Positions 6,379 through 12,837 of a stretch of 12,837 bases of DNA are shown one piece after another. The translations under genes were made by a program, and so were the position numbers. The notes beneath the pieces were generated by a model. That model was not told the DNA's origin, did no database searches, and was given only the letters and a program-made list of their open reading frames with translations. Each line of letters begins with the position of its first letter. The stretch's first letter is position 1. The DNA comes from an uncultured Solirubrobacterales bacterium. Its GTDB lineage: Bacteria > Actinomycetota > Thermoleophilia > Solirubrobacterales > 70-9. The stretch covers positions 1 to 12,837 of the forward strand of contig CALEMO010000231.1 of assembly GCA_937910825.1 (NCBI GenBank), in the 5' to 3' direction.

Positions 6379-7175
6379 ATGCATCCAGGATTCCGGCTGT
6401 TCTGTCCATTGCCGGCTCGGACTCCGGCGGCGGCGCCGGGATTCAGGCTGACCTGAAGGCCTTCGCGCGTTGCGGGGTCCACGGCATGACCGCGGTCACC
6501 GCACTGACTGCCCAGAACACGGTGGGCGTGACCAGGGTCGAGCCGGTCAGCGCCGAAATGATCGTCGCCCAGATCCAGGCGGTGGTCGACGACATCGGGG
6601 TGGATGCGGTCAAGGTGGGAATGATCGGCACCGTTGAAGCGATCGCCGCCGTCGCCGCCGGCCTCGACCTGATCAGGGGCGTGCCGGTCGTGGTTGATCC
6701 GGTGATGGTCGCCGAGAGCGGAGCTGACCTGCTCGAGAGTGACGCGCGCTCAGCCTTGATCGAGAAGATCATCAGTCGTGCGACCGTGGTCACGCCGAAC
6801 ATCCCCGAGGCCAGGCGCCTGACCGGGCTTCAAGACGCGGAACAGGTGGATCTGGCGCGGGCCCTGCTTGAAATGGGTCCAAGGGCCGTGGTGGTGACTG
6901 GCGGCCACAGCGATCGCATGATCGACGTATTCGCTGAGCCCAGCCGCACTGTCGAGATCCCGGGTCCTCGTCACAAGGGCGGATCCAGCCACGGCTCGGG
7001 TTGCACCCATTCCTCCTGCCTGGCCGCGATGCTGGCCCGCGGGGAGGACAGACTGTCCGCCGCCAGGGCCGCGCGGGAGCTGGCTTCTGCCTCCGTGGCC
7101 AACGGAATCGAATCGATCGGTCACGGGCCCGGCCCGGTCGACGTGATTGGCCTCGGGACGCGCCAGGTTCCCTGA
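6375..7175 (+). CDS. thiD: Hydroxymethylpyrimidine / phosphomethylpyrimidine kinase
   Basis: Phosphorylates HMP and then HMP-phosphate to HMP diphosphate, the pyrimidine precursor of thiamin. Ribokinase-like fold. Seen: [19 protein letters not shown] at 12-30, TALTAQNT, the KVGMIGT strand, [27 protein letters not shown], and the anion-hole region GSGCTHSS with Cys210. The usual GTGC appears as GSGC and the residue after it is Thr-His instead of Thr-Leu, which is mild variation. Length (266 aa) is normal. The start overlaps the dprA stop as ATGA; GGAG at 6369-6372 is unusually close (2 nt), so coupling to dprA likely matters. No TPP riboswitch is visible upstream, as expected for a gene embedded in another operon. 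Confidence 0.95.
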   Translation: MNASRIPAVLSIAGSDSGGGAGIQADLKAFARCGVHGMTAVTALTAQNTVGVTRVEPVSAEMIVAQIQAVVDDIGVDAVKVGMIGTVEAIAAVAAGLDLIRGVPVVVDPVMVAESGADLLESDARSALIEKIISRATVVTPNIPEARRLTGLQDAEQVDLARALLEMGPRAVVVTGGHSDRMIDVFAEPSRTVEIPGPRHKGGSSHGSGCTHSSCLAAMLARGEDRLSAARAARELASASVANGIESIGHGPGPVDVIGLGTRQVP

Positions 7176-7193
7176 CCGCGGGTCGGGCCGCGG
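7176..7193 (+). other. GC-rich hairpin after thiD
   Basis: CCGCGG at 7176-7181 and again at 7188-7193, each self-complementary, can form a 6-bp stem with a GTCGGG loop immediately after the thiD stop. There is no T-tract, so it is not a standard intrinsic terminator; it could stabilise the 3' end of the upstream mRNA or act with a termination factor. Confidence 0.35.
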
Positions 7194-7218
7194 GCACGCC
7201 GCCAGACTCCGGTGTGCC

Positions 7219-7224
7219 TAGGAT
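7219..7224 (+). promoter_or_regulatory. Putative -10 box for ilvD
   Basis: TAGGAT ends 7 nt before the ilvD ATG, with an upstream TG at 7215-7216 suggesting an extended -10. Its AGGA (7220-7223) could instead serve as an SD at 8 nt spacing, so the same bases allow two readings: leaderless promoter or ribosome binding site. No clear -35 is seen. Confidence 0.4.
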
Positions 7225-7231
7225 AGTTGGC

Positions 7232-8926
7232 ATGTCAAACAACGATCCTTCTTCCACTACACCTTTGCCGCGCCCCCGCTCGTCAGCTGTTTTCGACGGC
7301 CCCGATCGCTCGGCCGCCCGCGCATATATGAAGGGCATCGGCTTCACTGACGAAGACCTGAAGAAACCGACCATCGGCATCGCCAATACCTGGACCGATG
7401 CCATGCCCTGCAACTACGGCCTGCGCGGGCTCGCCGAATACGTGAAGCAGGGGGTCCGGGCGGCAGGCGGCACGCCGATGGAGTTCAACACGGTTGCCGT
7501 TTCGGACGGCATCACGATGGGCACCCAGGGCATGAAATCATCTCTGGTCAGCCGGGAGGTCATCGCCGACTCGATCGAGCTGATGGCCCGCGGCTACCAG
7601 TTCGATGCGGTGGTCGCCCTGGCTGCCTGCGACAAGACCGTCCCCGGCGCGGTGATGGGGGTGGCCCGCATCGACGTGCCTTCGATCGTGCTCTACGGCG
7701 GTTCGATCAAGCCCGGCCGGCTGCACGGCAAGGACGTGACCATCGTCGACCTCTTCGAAGCGATCGGCGCGCATGCCGCGGGAAATATCTCGGACGAAGA
7801 ACTGGCCGAGATGGAGAGCGTGGCCAGCCCGGGATACGGCGCCTGTGGCGGACAGTTCACCGCAAATACGATGGCCTGCGCTTTCGAGGCCCTGGGCATC
7901 TCGCCGGCTTTCTCCGCCATGGTCCCTGCCGAAGACGAAGACAAGAACGCTGTGGCAAGAGGCATCGGCGAGCTGATCCTCAAGGTGCTGAGCGATGATC
8001 TGCGGCCGAGCCGCATCATTACCCGAAAGTCCCTGGAGAATGCGATAGCCATGGTATGTGCCTCGGGAGGCTCAACCAACGGGGTGCTGCACCTGCTCGC
8101 GGTGGCGCGTGAAGCGGGCGTTGATCTGGAGATCGATGATTTCGAAACCGTCTCCCGCCGGACCCCGCTGCTTGCCGACCTGAAGCCGGGCGGCAAATAC
8201 GTTGCGACGGACCTCTACGCCGCGGGCGGAGTGCCTTTGATCCTCAAGCAAATGAAGGATGGTGGCCTGCTCCACGAGGACGAGATCACCGTCACCGGCG
8301 GCACAATCGGCGAAGAAGCGGACAAGGCGGTTGAGACCCCCGGCCAGAAGGTCGTATTGCCCGTGGACGCGCCGCTCAAGGCACAGGGGGGGCTGGCGAT
8401 CCTCCGCGGCAACATCTGTCCCGACGGAGCCGTGGTCAAGGTGGCCGGAACCGAGCGGCGCAGCCACACCGGGCCCGCCCGGGTCTTTGAACGCGAGGAA
8501 GACTGCTTCGCGGCGGTCAAGAAGGGCGGTATCGAGAAGGGCGATGTGATCGTGATCCGCAACGAAGGACCCGCCGGTGGGCCCGGGATGCGCGAAATGC
8601 TCCAGGTGACGGCCGCATTGGTCGGAGAGGGCATGGGCGAGCACGTCGCCCTGCTCACCGACGGACGTTTCTCCGGCGCCACCAGGGGACTGATGATCGG
8701 ACATGTCGCACCCGAAGCGGTCAAGGGCGGACCGATTGCGGCGATCCGCGAAGGCGACATGATCACGGTCGACATCGACCAGCGAGAGCTCTCGGTTGAC
8801 CTCTCAGCCGACGAAATCGATCAGCGGATCAAGGCCTATTCGCCCCCCGAACCGCAGTTCGAACGTGGCGTCATGGCCAAGTACGCAAACGGAGTGAGCT
8901 CGGCTTCACTGGGAGCGATCACATGA
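7232..8926 (+). CDS. ilvD: Dihydroxy-acid dehydratase
   Basis: Iron-sulfur enzyme that dehydrates 2,3-dihydroxy-3-methylbutanoate and its homologue to the 2-keto acids in valine, isoleucine and leucine (and pantothenate) synthesis. The frame is open back to 7001 inside thiD, but the ATG at 7232 with AGGA 8 nt upstream fits the family N-terminus; 564 aa is the usual length. Three cysteines at the cluster positions are visible: Cys60 (MPCN), Cys133 (ACDKT) and Cys205 ([12 protein letters not shown]). This pattern is like that of actinobacterial and plant enzymes that carry a [2Fe-2S] cluster; the cluster type is inferred. The catalytic serine is likely Ser481 in [10 protein letters not shown]. 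It follows thiD by 56 bp with a hairpin and a possible own promoter. No other ilv or leu gene is in the window. Confidence 0.97.
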   Translation: MSNNDPSSTTPLPRPRSSAVFDGPDRSAARAYMKGIGFTDEDLKKPTIGIANTWTDAMPCNYGLRGLAEYVKQGVRAAGGTPMEFNTVAVSDGITMGTQGMKSSLVSREVIADSIELMARGYQFDAVVALAACDKTVPGAVMGVARIDVPSIVLYGGSIKPGRLHGKDVTIVDLFEAIGAHAAGNISDEELAEMESVASPGYGACGGQFTANTMACAFEALGISPAFSAMVPAEDEDKNAVARGIGELILKVLSDDLRPSRIITRKSLENAIAMVCASGGSTNGVLHLLAVAREAGVDLEIDDFETVSRRTPLLADLKPGGKYVATDLYAAGGVPLILKQMKDGGLLHEDEITVTGGTIGEEADKAVETPGQKVVLPVDAPLKAQGGLAILRGNICPDGAVVKVAGTERRSHTGPARVFEREEDCFAAVKKGGIEKGDVIVIRNEGPAGGPGMREMLQVTAALVGEGMGEHVALLTDGRFSGATRGLMIGHVAPEAVKGGPIAAIREGDMITVDIDQRELSVDLSADEIDQRIKAYSPPEPQFERGVMAKYANGVSSASLGAIT

Positions 8927-9044
8927 GGCGATCCGCTGGGCCGAACCTGGGGGACACATCTGACTGAAGTCAATAAAGCCGGAACGTAAAGAATCCAGGC
9001 CCTGCGGCGCACCATTCGGCTCGCTGACGGGTTTCATGTCCAGT

Positions 9045-9060
9045 GATCCCTCGGGGGATC
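9045..9060 (+). promoter_or_regulatory. Inverted repeat in the promoter region of the DUF3089 gene
   Basis: GATCCC (9045-9050) and GGGATC (9055-9060) form perfect 6-bp arms around TCGG. The repeat lies where the spacer and -35 of the TATATT box at 9065-9070 would be, which suits an operator. It could equally be a chance palindrome in GC-rich sequence. Confidence 0.35.
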
Positions 9061-9064
9061 GGGC

Positions 9065-9070
9065 TATATT
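9065..9070 (+). promoter_or_regulatory. Putative -10 box of the DUF3089 gene
   Basis: TATATT stands out in otherwise GC-rich sequence, 51 nt before the ATG at 9122. Transcription would start near 9077, giving a 5' UTR of about 45 nt with a 5-bp hairpin (CGGCC 9092-9096, GGCCG 9100-9104) before the SD AGGAG at 9113-9117. No -35 match is seen. Confidence 0.4.
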
Positions 9071-9121
9071 CATAAGCGGGAACGGAACAGTCGGCCGCCG
9101 GCCGCTAACTTTAGGAGTGAA

Positions 9122-10549
9122 ATGTCAGCAGTGAATCGTCTTTGGCGCGTCCTTGTTGCAGCAGCGGTAGTGATCGGATTCGGGGCAGTGGCCTTCAGCG
9201 GCACCGCCACCGCCGGGATCGCCGTTCCTGGCGAAGACACCGTGTGGCTTTGCAAGCCCGGTGACGCCGACGACCTTTGTGCAGGAACGATCGACGGCAC
9301 GGTCAATCCGTCGCCAGGGCAGGAAAGCACGCCTCTCGGCTATACCCGGCCCGACGAAGCTCCGGTCGACTGCTTCTACCTCTACCCGACCCAGAGCGAT
9401 CAGCCATCCAAGAATTCCAACCTCGACAAGGATCCGCCGATCCGTCGTGTCGCCGTCCAGCAGGCGAGGATGTTTTCTTCGGTCTGTGACGTCTATGCAC
9501 CCATGTACAGGCAGGTCACTTCTAACGGGTCCCAGGCATCCCACAACACAGAGGTCGAGACCGCCTATCAGAGTGCGCTCTCCGGGTGGAAGGACTACCT
9601 CGAGAACTACAACAACGGGCGCGGATTCATTCTGCTCGGCCATTCGCAGGGTTCGGCTCACACGGCCAGGCTGATCGACGAGGAGATCGACAACAATCCC
9701 GATCTGCGGGACCGTATGGTCGGCGCCTTCGCGCCCGGTGCGAACATCAATGTGCCGATCGGCGAACTGGTCGGCGGCATGTACGGCCACGTTCCGGCCT
9801 GCTCTGAAGACGGAGAGATCGGTTGCCTGGTCGCGTTTTCAACGTACAAGGGCTACCCCGGGGACCTTGCTGGTTTCTCCCGGCTCAATGTCGGATACTG
9901 GATCTACGATCTTCCGCGTCCGGACCCAAGCCAGCAGGAGGTCGTCTGCGTGAACCCCGCAGAGCTGGATGGCAGCAACGGGGTCCTCAATCCGCTGATC
10001 AATTTCGACTACCTGTTCGGTGTTCCCGCAGGGCCGGAGTCAGAGGCGCCGTGGCAGTCTCAGCCTGATTACTACGCTGGCGAATGCAAACGCCAGACAG
10101 GGGCCCACTGGCTGAACCTGAGCACCCTCGATCTGCCCGGGGAAACCCGTGCCGACCTTGCCTCCCTGGTCGCATCAGGCAACAACTACCACGTGCCCGA
10201 GGTCAATCTGGCCGAAGGCAACATGCTGCGGGTCGCACAGGATCAGACCGACGCCTACCTGGCGCGCGACACGGCCCGGACCAAACTGGCCGCCAAAGAG
10301 AAGAAGCTCAAGAAGGCGAAGAAGCGGCTGCGCCGCAAGCGGGTCGTCGTCGCGAAATCGAACAAACGCGCCCGCAAGGCTGCGAAGGGGTGCCGGAAGG
10401 CAGCTAATCCTCGGATATCCAAGGCCGCCTGCAAGTCAAAGAAGAAGCTGAAGACCAAAGCGAAGCGCTCGAAGAAGCAGGTCAAGAATCTGAACCGCAA
10501 AGCTAAGAGCCTCAAGACGCAGATCCGTTCATTGGAAAAGATCGCCTAG
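9122..10549 (+). CDS. Secreted DUF3089 alpha/beta-hydrolase-like protein with basic C-terminal tail
   Basis: Matches the DUF3089 family of lipase-like alpha/beta hydrolases whose substrates are mostly unknown. A signal peptide is clear: Arg6 and Arg9, a hydrophobic core at 10-25 and a likely cleavage after ATA31. The family pattern follows: WLCKPG...DLCAG, DCFYLYPT, FSSVCDVYAPMYRQ, then the nucleophile elbow GHSQGS with Ser175, APGANINVPIGELVGG and an NLAEGN segment near 363. Several cysteines could pair as disulfides outside the cell. From about residue 385 the protein changes to an 85-90 residue Lys/Arg-rich, probably helical tail. The SD AGGAG lies 4 nt before the ATG, ideal for high expression. 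It is a single-gene unit with its own terminator. The acid and histidine of a triad were not assigned. Function: probably an exported esterase or lipase, moderate confidence. Confidence 0.85.
   Translation: MSAVNRLWRVLVAAAVVIGFGAVAFSGTATAGIAVPGEDTVWLCKPGDADDLCAGTIDGTVNPSPGQESTPLGYTRPDEAPVDCFYLYPTQSDQPSKNSNLDKDPPIRRVAVQQARMFSSVCDVYAPMYRQVTSNGSQASHNTEVETAYQSALSGWKDYLENYNNGRGFILLGHSQGSAHTARLIDEEIDNNPDLRDRMVGAFAPGANINVPIGELVGGMYGHVPACSEDGEIGCLVAFSTYKGYPGDLAGFSRLNVGYWIYDLPRPDPSQQEVVCVNPAELDGSNGVLNPLINFDYLFGVPAGPESEAPWQSQPDYYAGECKRQTGAHWLNLSTLDLPGETRADLASLVASGNNYHVPEVNLAEGNMLRVAQDQTDAYLARDTARTKLAAKEKKLKKAKKRLRRKRVVVAKSNKRARKAAKGCRKAANPRISKAACKSKKKLKTKAKRSKKQVKNLNRKAKSLKTQIRSLEKIA
10275..10546 (+). 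other. Lys/Arg-rich tail-coding segment of the DUF3089 protein
   Basis: About the last 90 codons encode runs such as KEKKLKKAKKRLRRKR and CKSKKKLKTKAKRSKKQ, with almost no acidic residues and two cysteines (in KGCRK and AACKSK). The composition differs sharply from the catalytic part, which is acidic to neutral. The segment is likely a surface-binding or coiled-coil appendage. Confidence 0.7.
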
Positions 10550-10571
10550 AGGTCCTGGCGGCAAAATGAGA

Positions 10572-10601
10572 GGGCCGGCTGCGGCCGGCCCTTCAGTTTT
10601 T
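10572..10601 (+). terminator. Strong intrinsic terminator between convergent genes
   Basis: GGGCCGGC (10572-10579) and GCCGGCCC (10584-10591) form an 8-bp perfect stem with loop TGCG, followed by TTCAGTTTTT. It ends the DUF3089 gene transcript. Read on the other strand, the same stem follows directly after the hydrolase stop and is trailed by TCTCATTTT, so it can serve both genes. Confidence 0.88.
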
Positions 10602-11528
10602 CCGGGAGATGAATTCCCCGAGCACCTGGTTGAAACGGCCGGACCGTTCGAGCTGGACCATGTGGCCGGTGTCGTGGATCAGGTGAAGTTCTGAATTAGC
10701 GATGCGCTCGTTGTAGGCGTATGCGGCGCCGACCGGGACCAGAAGATCACGCTCGCCCCAGATGACCAGGGTGGGCAATTTTATCTCGGCAAGACGGTCT
10801 CTTGTGTCGTAGCCGGCAAGTGCGTATGCCGCCTGAAGCAGGCCCGGGGAATTGACCCCGTATGTTCCGAGCTCCCAGAGGATCTCCCGGCTGACCATGC
10901 TGGGGTGGGCGATCACACCGCTGAAGGATGCCGCGCGCAGGCGCTTGCGGCCCAGGCTGCGCCCGAGGCGGTTCACGGCGATCGGCAGGGTCAGGAGCAT
11001 CGCCGCCTTGGTCACTTCCTTTCGCGGCTGGCCGATCGAAGCGAAGCTGATGCCCGCTGCGGCCACCAGGGTGAGGCTTGAAAATCTCTCCGGTGCTTCG
11101 ATCACGGCTTCCGTCGAAATGAAGCCGCCCATCGAATGGCCGACCGGCGCTGTCTCGGCACCGAGGCCGAGTTGGTCGGCGAAAGCGATGATCAGGTCCC
11201 CGAAGGCGCTGATCGTCAGCGGTTCTGGTGGCATCGGGCTGGCGCCGAACCCGGGCAGGTCGAGGGCAACGACACGGTGGTTCCGACTGAGCGCGGGAAT
11301 GTTCTCCAGCCAATTCCTCCAGCTGCCACCGAGCCCGTGTACGAACAGGACGGGAGGTCCTTCACCCATCTCGACGTAGCTGACCTTGCTCTCTCCGAGC
11401 GCGCAGTCAATGGTCACATCATAAAGGTGCTGCCGCCAGTCGATGCTTAGCCATTCGCCGTCTGAGACACCGTAGTCGGCATGCTCTGGGGGCGGAACCT
11501 TTTCGATCGACGTATCGCCGTTATTCAC
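10593..11528 (-). CDS. Alpha/beta-fold hydrolase
   Basis: Cytosolic-type alpha/beta hydrolase with no signal peptide. With the GTG at 11528 as start (311 aa), the oxyanion region is FVHGLGGSW at 62-70, the nucleophile elbow GHSMGG places Ser132, WGERDLLVP supplies Asp261 and HDTGHM supplies His289, giving a complete triad. Substrate is not predictable; esterase, lipase and C-C bond hydrolase members share this layout. Start choice: the frame is open up to 11888, but that overlaps the divergent gene. The GTG has TAGAGT 8 nt upstream, a -10-like box; an ATG at 11561 (322 aa) is the alternative but has neither SD nor -10. The gene stands alone between a convergent neighbour, with which it shares a terminator, and a divergent one. 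Its TGA overlaps the T-tract of that terminator. Confidence 0.88.
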   Translation of the reverse strand: MNNGDTSIEKVPPPEHADYGVSDGEWLSIDWRQHLYDVTIDCALGESKVSYVEMGEGPPVLFVHGLGGSWRNWLENIPALSRNHRVVALDLPGFGASPMPPEPLTISAFGDLIIAFADQLGLGAETAPVGHSMGGFISTEAVIEAPERFSSLTLVAAAGISFASIGQPRKEVTKAAMLLTLPIAVNRLGRSLGRKRLRAASFSGVIAHPSMVSREILWELGTYGVNSPGLLQAAYALAGYDTRDRLAEIKLPTLVIWGERDLLVPVGAAYAYNERIANSELHLIHDTGHMVQLERSGRFNQVLGEFISRKN

Positions 11529-11536
11529 GCCTTCTG

Positions 11537-11542
11537 ACTCTA
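11537..11542 (-). promoter_or_regulatory. Putative -10 box for the alpha/beta hydrolase
   Basis: On the minus strand TAGAGT lies 8 nt before the GTG at 11528, fitting TANNNT and a near-leaderless transcript. No -35 is evident. Confidence 0.35.
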
Positions 11543-11582
11543 GAACAAAGAGGTTCGGCATACGGAGCGATGGGGCTACTGC

Positions 11583-11588
11583 CAGAAT
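11583..11588 (+). promoter_or_regulatory. Putative extended -10 box for the epimerase-like gene
   Basis: CAGAAT preceded by TG and one base (TG at 11580-11581) lies 6 nt before the ATG at 11595, with no SD between. The layout mirrors those before comM and ilvD and suggests a leaderless mRNA. Confidence 0.35.
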
Positions 11589-11594
11589 GACCCC

Positions 11595-12725
11595 ATGGCG
11601 GAGGAAACTGAACCGGCGCGCAGGGTCCTGGTAACCGGGCTTTCTAGCTATTGGGGAGGCAGGCTGGCGCATGCACTCGAATCCAACCCCGATATCGAAG
11701 CGATCATCGGGGTCGATTCGATGGAGCCGACCCGCGAACTCAAGAGGACTGAATACGTAAAGGTCGCCGCCGAGCACGGCCTGATCGAGAGGATCGTCAG
11801 GGCGGCCAATATCGATACCGTTGTCGATACCCGGCTGATGGTCGATTCCGCGCGAACAGCGTCCGGCTCGGCTCCGCATGCAATGCACGAGAACAACGTG
11901 ATCGGCACCCTGAACATCCTGGCGGCCTGCTCGGCCGTCGATTCACCGGTCAGGCGGCTCGTCTTCAAGAGCTCGGCGCACTGGTACGGCTGCGCCCAGG
12001 ACGACCCGGGATTTTTCAGTGAGGGCATGGTCCGACAGCACCGGCCCGAGACGCGCATCGAAAAGGACTTGGTCGAAGCCGAGGCAGCGGTCGATGATTT
12101 CCGCAAGCGCCGACCAGAAGTCACGGTGTCCGTACTGCGCTTCGCAAACGTTCTCGGGACAGAAGTCGACACTTCCCACATCCGGCTGTTTTCGCTTCCG
12201 CTGGTGCCGATGATCGCCGGATTCGACCCCAGGTACCAGTTCGTTGATGAAGTTGACGTAGTGCACGCCCTCGAGCACGCGACGATCCGGGATCTGCCCG
12301 GTGTATTCAACGTGGCCGGGGACGGCGTTCTGACTCTTTCGGAGACGATCTCGCTGCTCGGCAAGCACCCTCTGCCCGCGATTCCGCCCTGGGGCACTGG
12401 CCTGGCGACGGCCGCGATGCGACGGCTCGGCATGAACATTCCGGAAGAAATGCTGGGCCAACTGCGCTTCGGGCGGGGTCTCGACAACCGACTGTTCAAG
12501 TCGACTGGATTCCATTACCGGTGCACTTCCCGCGAAACCGTCGTGCACCTGAGGGAGCGGCTGCGCCTGAACCCGGTTTCTAAAGGCGTCAGCAACCCGT
12601 ATCGCTACGAGCCCGAAGTCGACGAGTTTCTGCGCCACAGTCCCCATGTGACCCGTGAAGCGAGCAAGGATTTCGGCCGTGAAGATGCGGCGATGTTCGA
12701 TCCTTCGCCTCCAGTCGACGAATAG
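11595..12725 (+). CDS. Atypical extended-SDR / NAD-dependent epimerase-dehydratase family protein
   Basis: Rossmann-fold protein of 376 aa. The N-terminal nucleotide-binding turn is VLVTGLSSYWGGRLA: Thr14, Gly15 and Gly21 fit TGxxGxxG, but the middle Gly is Ser18. Asp41 (IGVDSMEP) after the second strand suits NAD(H) binding. NNVIGTLNILAACS and VLRFANVLGTEVD are typical extended-SDR segments. No YxxxK is present where the catalytic Tyr/Lys pair should lie (the region reads RIEKDLVEAEAAV), so it may not be an epimerase. The C-terminal part has GVFNVAGDGVLTLSE, PPWGTG and QLRFGRGLDN, which I associate with an actinobacterial subfamily often labelled UDP-glucose 4-epimerase. The start ATG has no SD but has a -10-like box 6 nt upstream. 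It diverges from the alpha/beta hydrolase. Substrate unknown. Confidence 0.85.
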   Translation: MAEETEPARRVLVTGLSSYWGGRLAHALESNPDIEAIIGVDSMEPTRELKRTEYVKVAAEHGLIERIVRAANIDTVVDTRLMVDSARTASGSAPHAMHENNVIGTLNILAACSAVDSPVRRLVFKSSAHWYGCAQDDPGFFSEGMVRQHRPETRIEKDLVEAEAAVDDFRKRRPEVTVSVLRFANVLGTEVDTSHIRLFSLPLVPMIAGFDPRYQFVDEVDVVHALEHATIRDLPGVFNVAGDGVLTLSETISLLGKHPLPAIPPWGTGLATAAMRRLGMNIPEEMLGQLRFGRGLDNRLFKSTGFHYRCTSRETVVHLRERLRLNPVSKGVSNPYRYEPEVDEFLRHSPHVTREASKDFGREDAAMFDPSPPVDE

Positions 12726-12808
12726 ACCGCTACCGGGCGGCCCGCGCCGGGTTTGTGCAGGACAGGTTGCGGGCAGGAGAAGGAATCGGCCATAAATTAT
12801 ATTAGTTG

Positions 12809-12819
12809 TAAGTTACTTA
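12809..12819 (+). promoter_or_regulatory. AT-rich palindrome near window end
   Basis: TAAGT-T-ACTTA is a perfect inverted repeat with a 1-nt centre. It lies within an AT-rich patch (about 12791-12822) that also holds TATATT at 12798-12803, a candidate -10. This is the expected look of an operator and promoter for a gene beyond the window. The 112 bases after 12725 contain no gene that I can support. Confidence 0.35.
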
Positions 12820-12837
12820 TCAGTTCACCTGCAAAGA

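Noticed and set aside
7001..7231. N-terminal extension of ilvD into thiD
   Set aside because: The extra 77 codons overlap the thiD active-site region and do not resemble dihydroxy-acid dehydratase; the ATG at 7232 has a suitable upstream element.
8961..8972. TGACT-GA-AGTCA inverted repeat after ilvD
   Set aside because: Short 5-bp arms with no T-tract and no nearby promoter element; likely chance.
11943..12647. 234-codon open frame on the minus strand inside the epimerase-like gene
   Set aside because: It is a shadow of a gene with Rossmann-fold motifs; no RBS or family signature.
12733..12756. Possible terminator after the epimerase-like gene
   Set aside because: Competing 4-bp GC stems with only TTT and G-U pairs after them; too weak to call.
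1..12837. A mobile element, defence island, CRISPR array or new biosynthetic system
   Set aside because: All genes belong to housekeeping or common single-gene families, composition is even apart from small intergenic patches, and no transposase, integrase, repeats or att-like duplications are visible.

Overview
The window looks like an ordinary chromosomal housekeeping stretch from a high-GC bacterium, most likely an actinobacterium of the Thermoleophilia/Solirubrobacterales type. This rests on the GC-rich third codon positions, the gene order around rpsP-trmD-rplS-lepB-rnhB-yraN-comM-dprA, a secreted DUF3089 protein with a Lys/Arg-rich tail, and an NAD-binding epimerase-like family that I associate with actinobacteria. 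The taxonomy is an inference; no rRNA or tRNA gene is present to fix it. I see no CRISPR array, insertion sequence, integrase or defence system.

Region 1 (1-3227, plus strand) is a tightly packed translation and export operon: rpsP (S16), khpA (KH RNA-binding protein), trmD (tRNA m1G37 methyltransferase), rplS (L19 with a long acidic tail), lepB (signal peptidase I) and rnhB (RNase HII). Genes abut or overlap, except for a hairpin plus T-tract between trmD and rplS. rimM, usual between the KH gene and trmD, is absent. lepB appears to start at a CTG that overlaps the rplS stop.

Region 2 (3231-3757) holds yraN on the minus strand, tail to tail with rnhB, and a 122-bp divergent spacer. In many bacteria yraN runs in the same direction as its neighbours, so this suggests a local inversion.

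Region 3 (3758-8926, plus strand) starts with comM-dprA-thiD, joined by two ATGA stop/start overlaps. ComM and DprA process incoming single-stranded DNA in natural transformation; ThiD makes the pyrimidine half of thiamin. After a 56-bp gap with a hairpin and a likely promoter comes ilvD (branched-chain amino acid synthesis).

Region 4 (8927-12837) holds single-gene units: a secreted DUF3089 hydrolase-like protein with a basic C-terminal tail (plus), an alpha/beta hydrolase (minus), and an atypical extended-SDR protein (plus). The first two converge on a shared strong terminator; the last two diverge from a very short spacer. The final 110 bases are non-coding and end in an AT-rich patch with a small palindrome, probably the promoter of the next gene.

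Several genes (comM, ilvD, the alpha/beta hydrolase, the SDR gene) have a -10-like hexamer only 6-8 nt before the start codon, which suggests leaderless transcription. The most useful second-look items are the missing rimM with altered TrmD residues, the L19 tail, the hairpin at the rplS start, the CTG start of lepB, and the basic tail of the DUF3089 protein.
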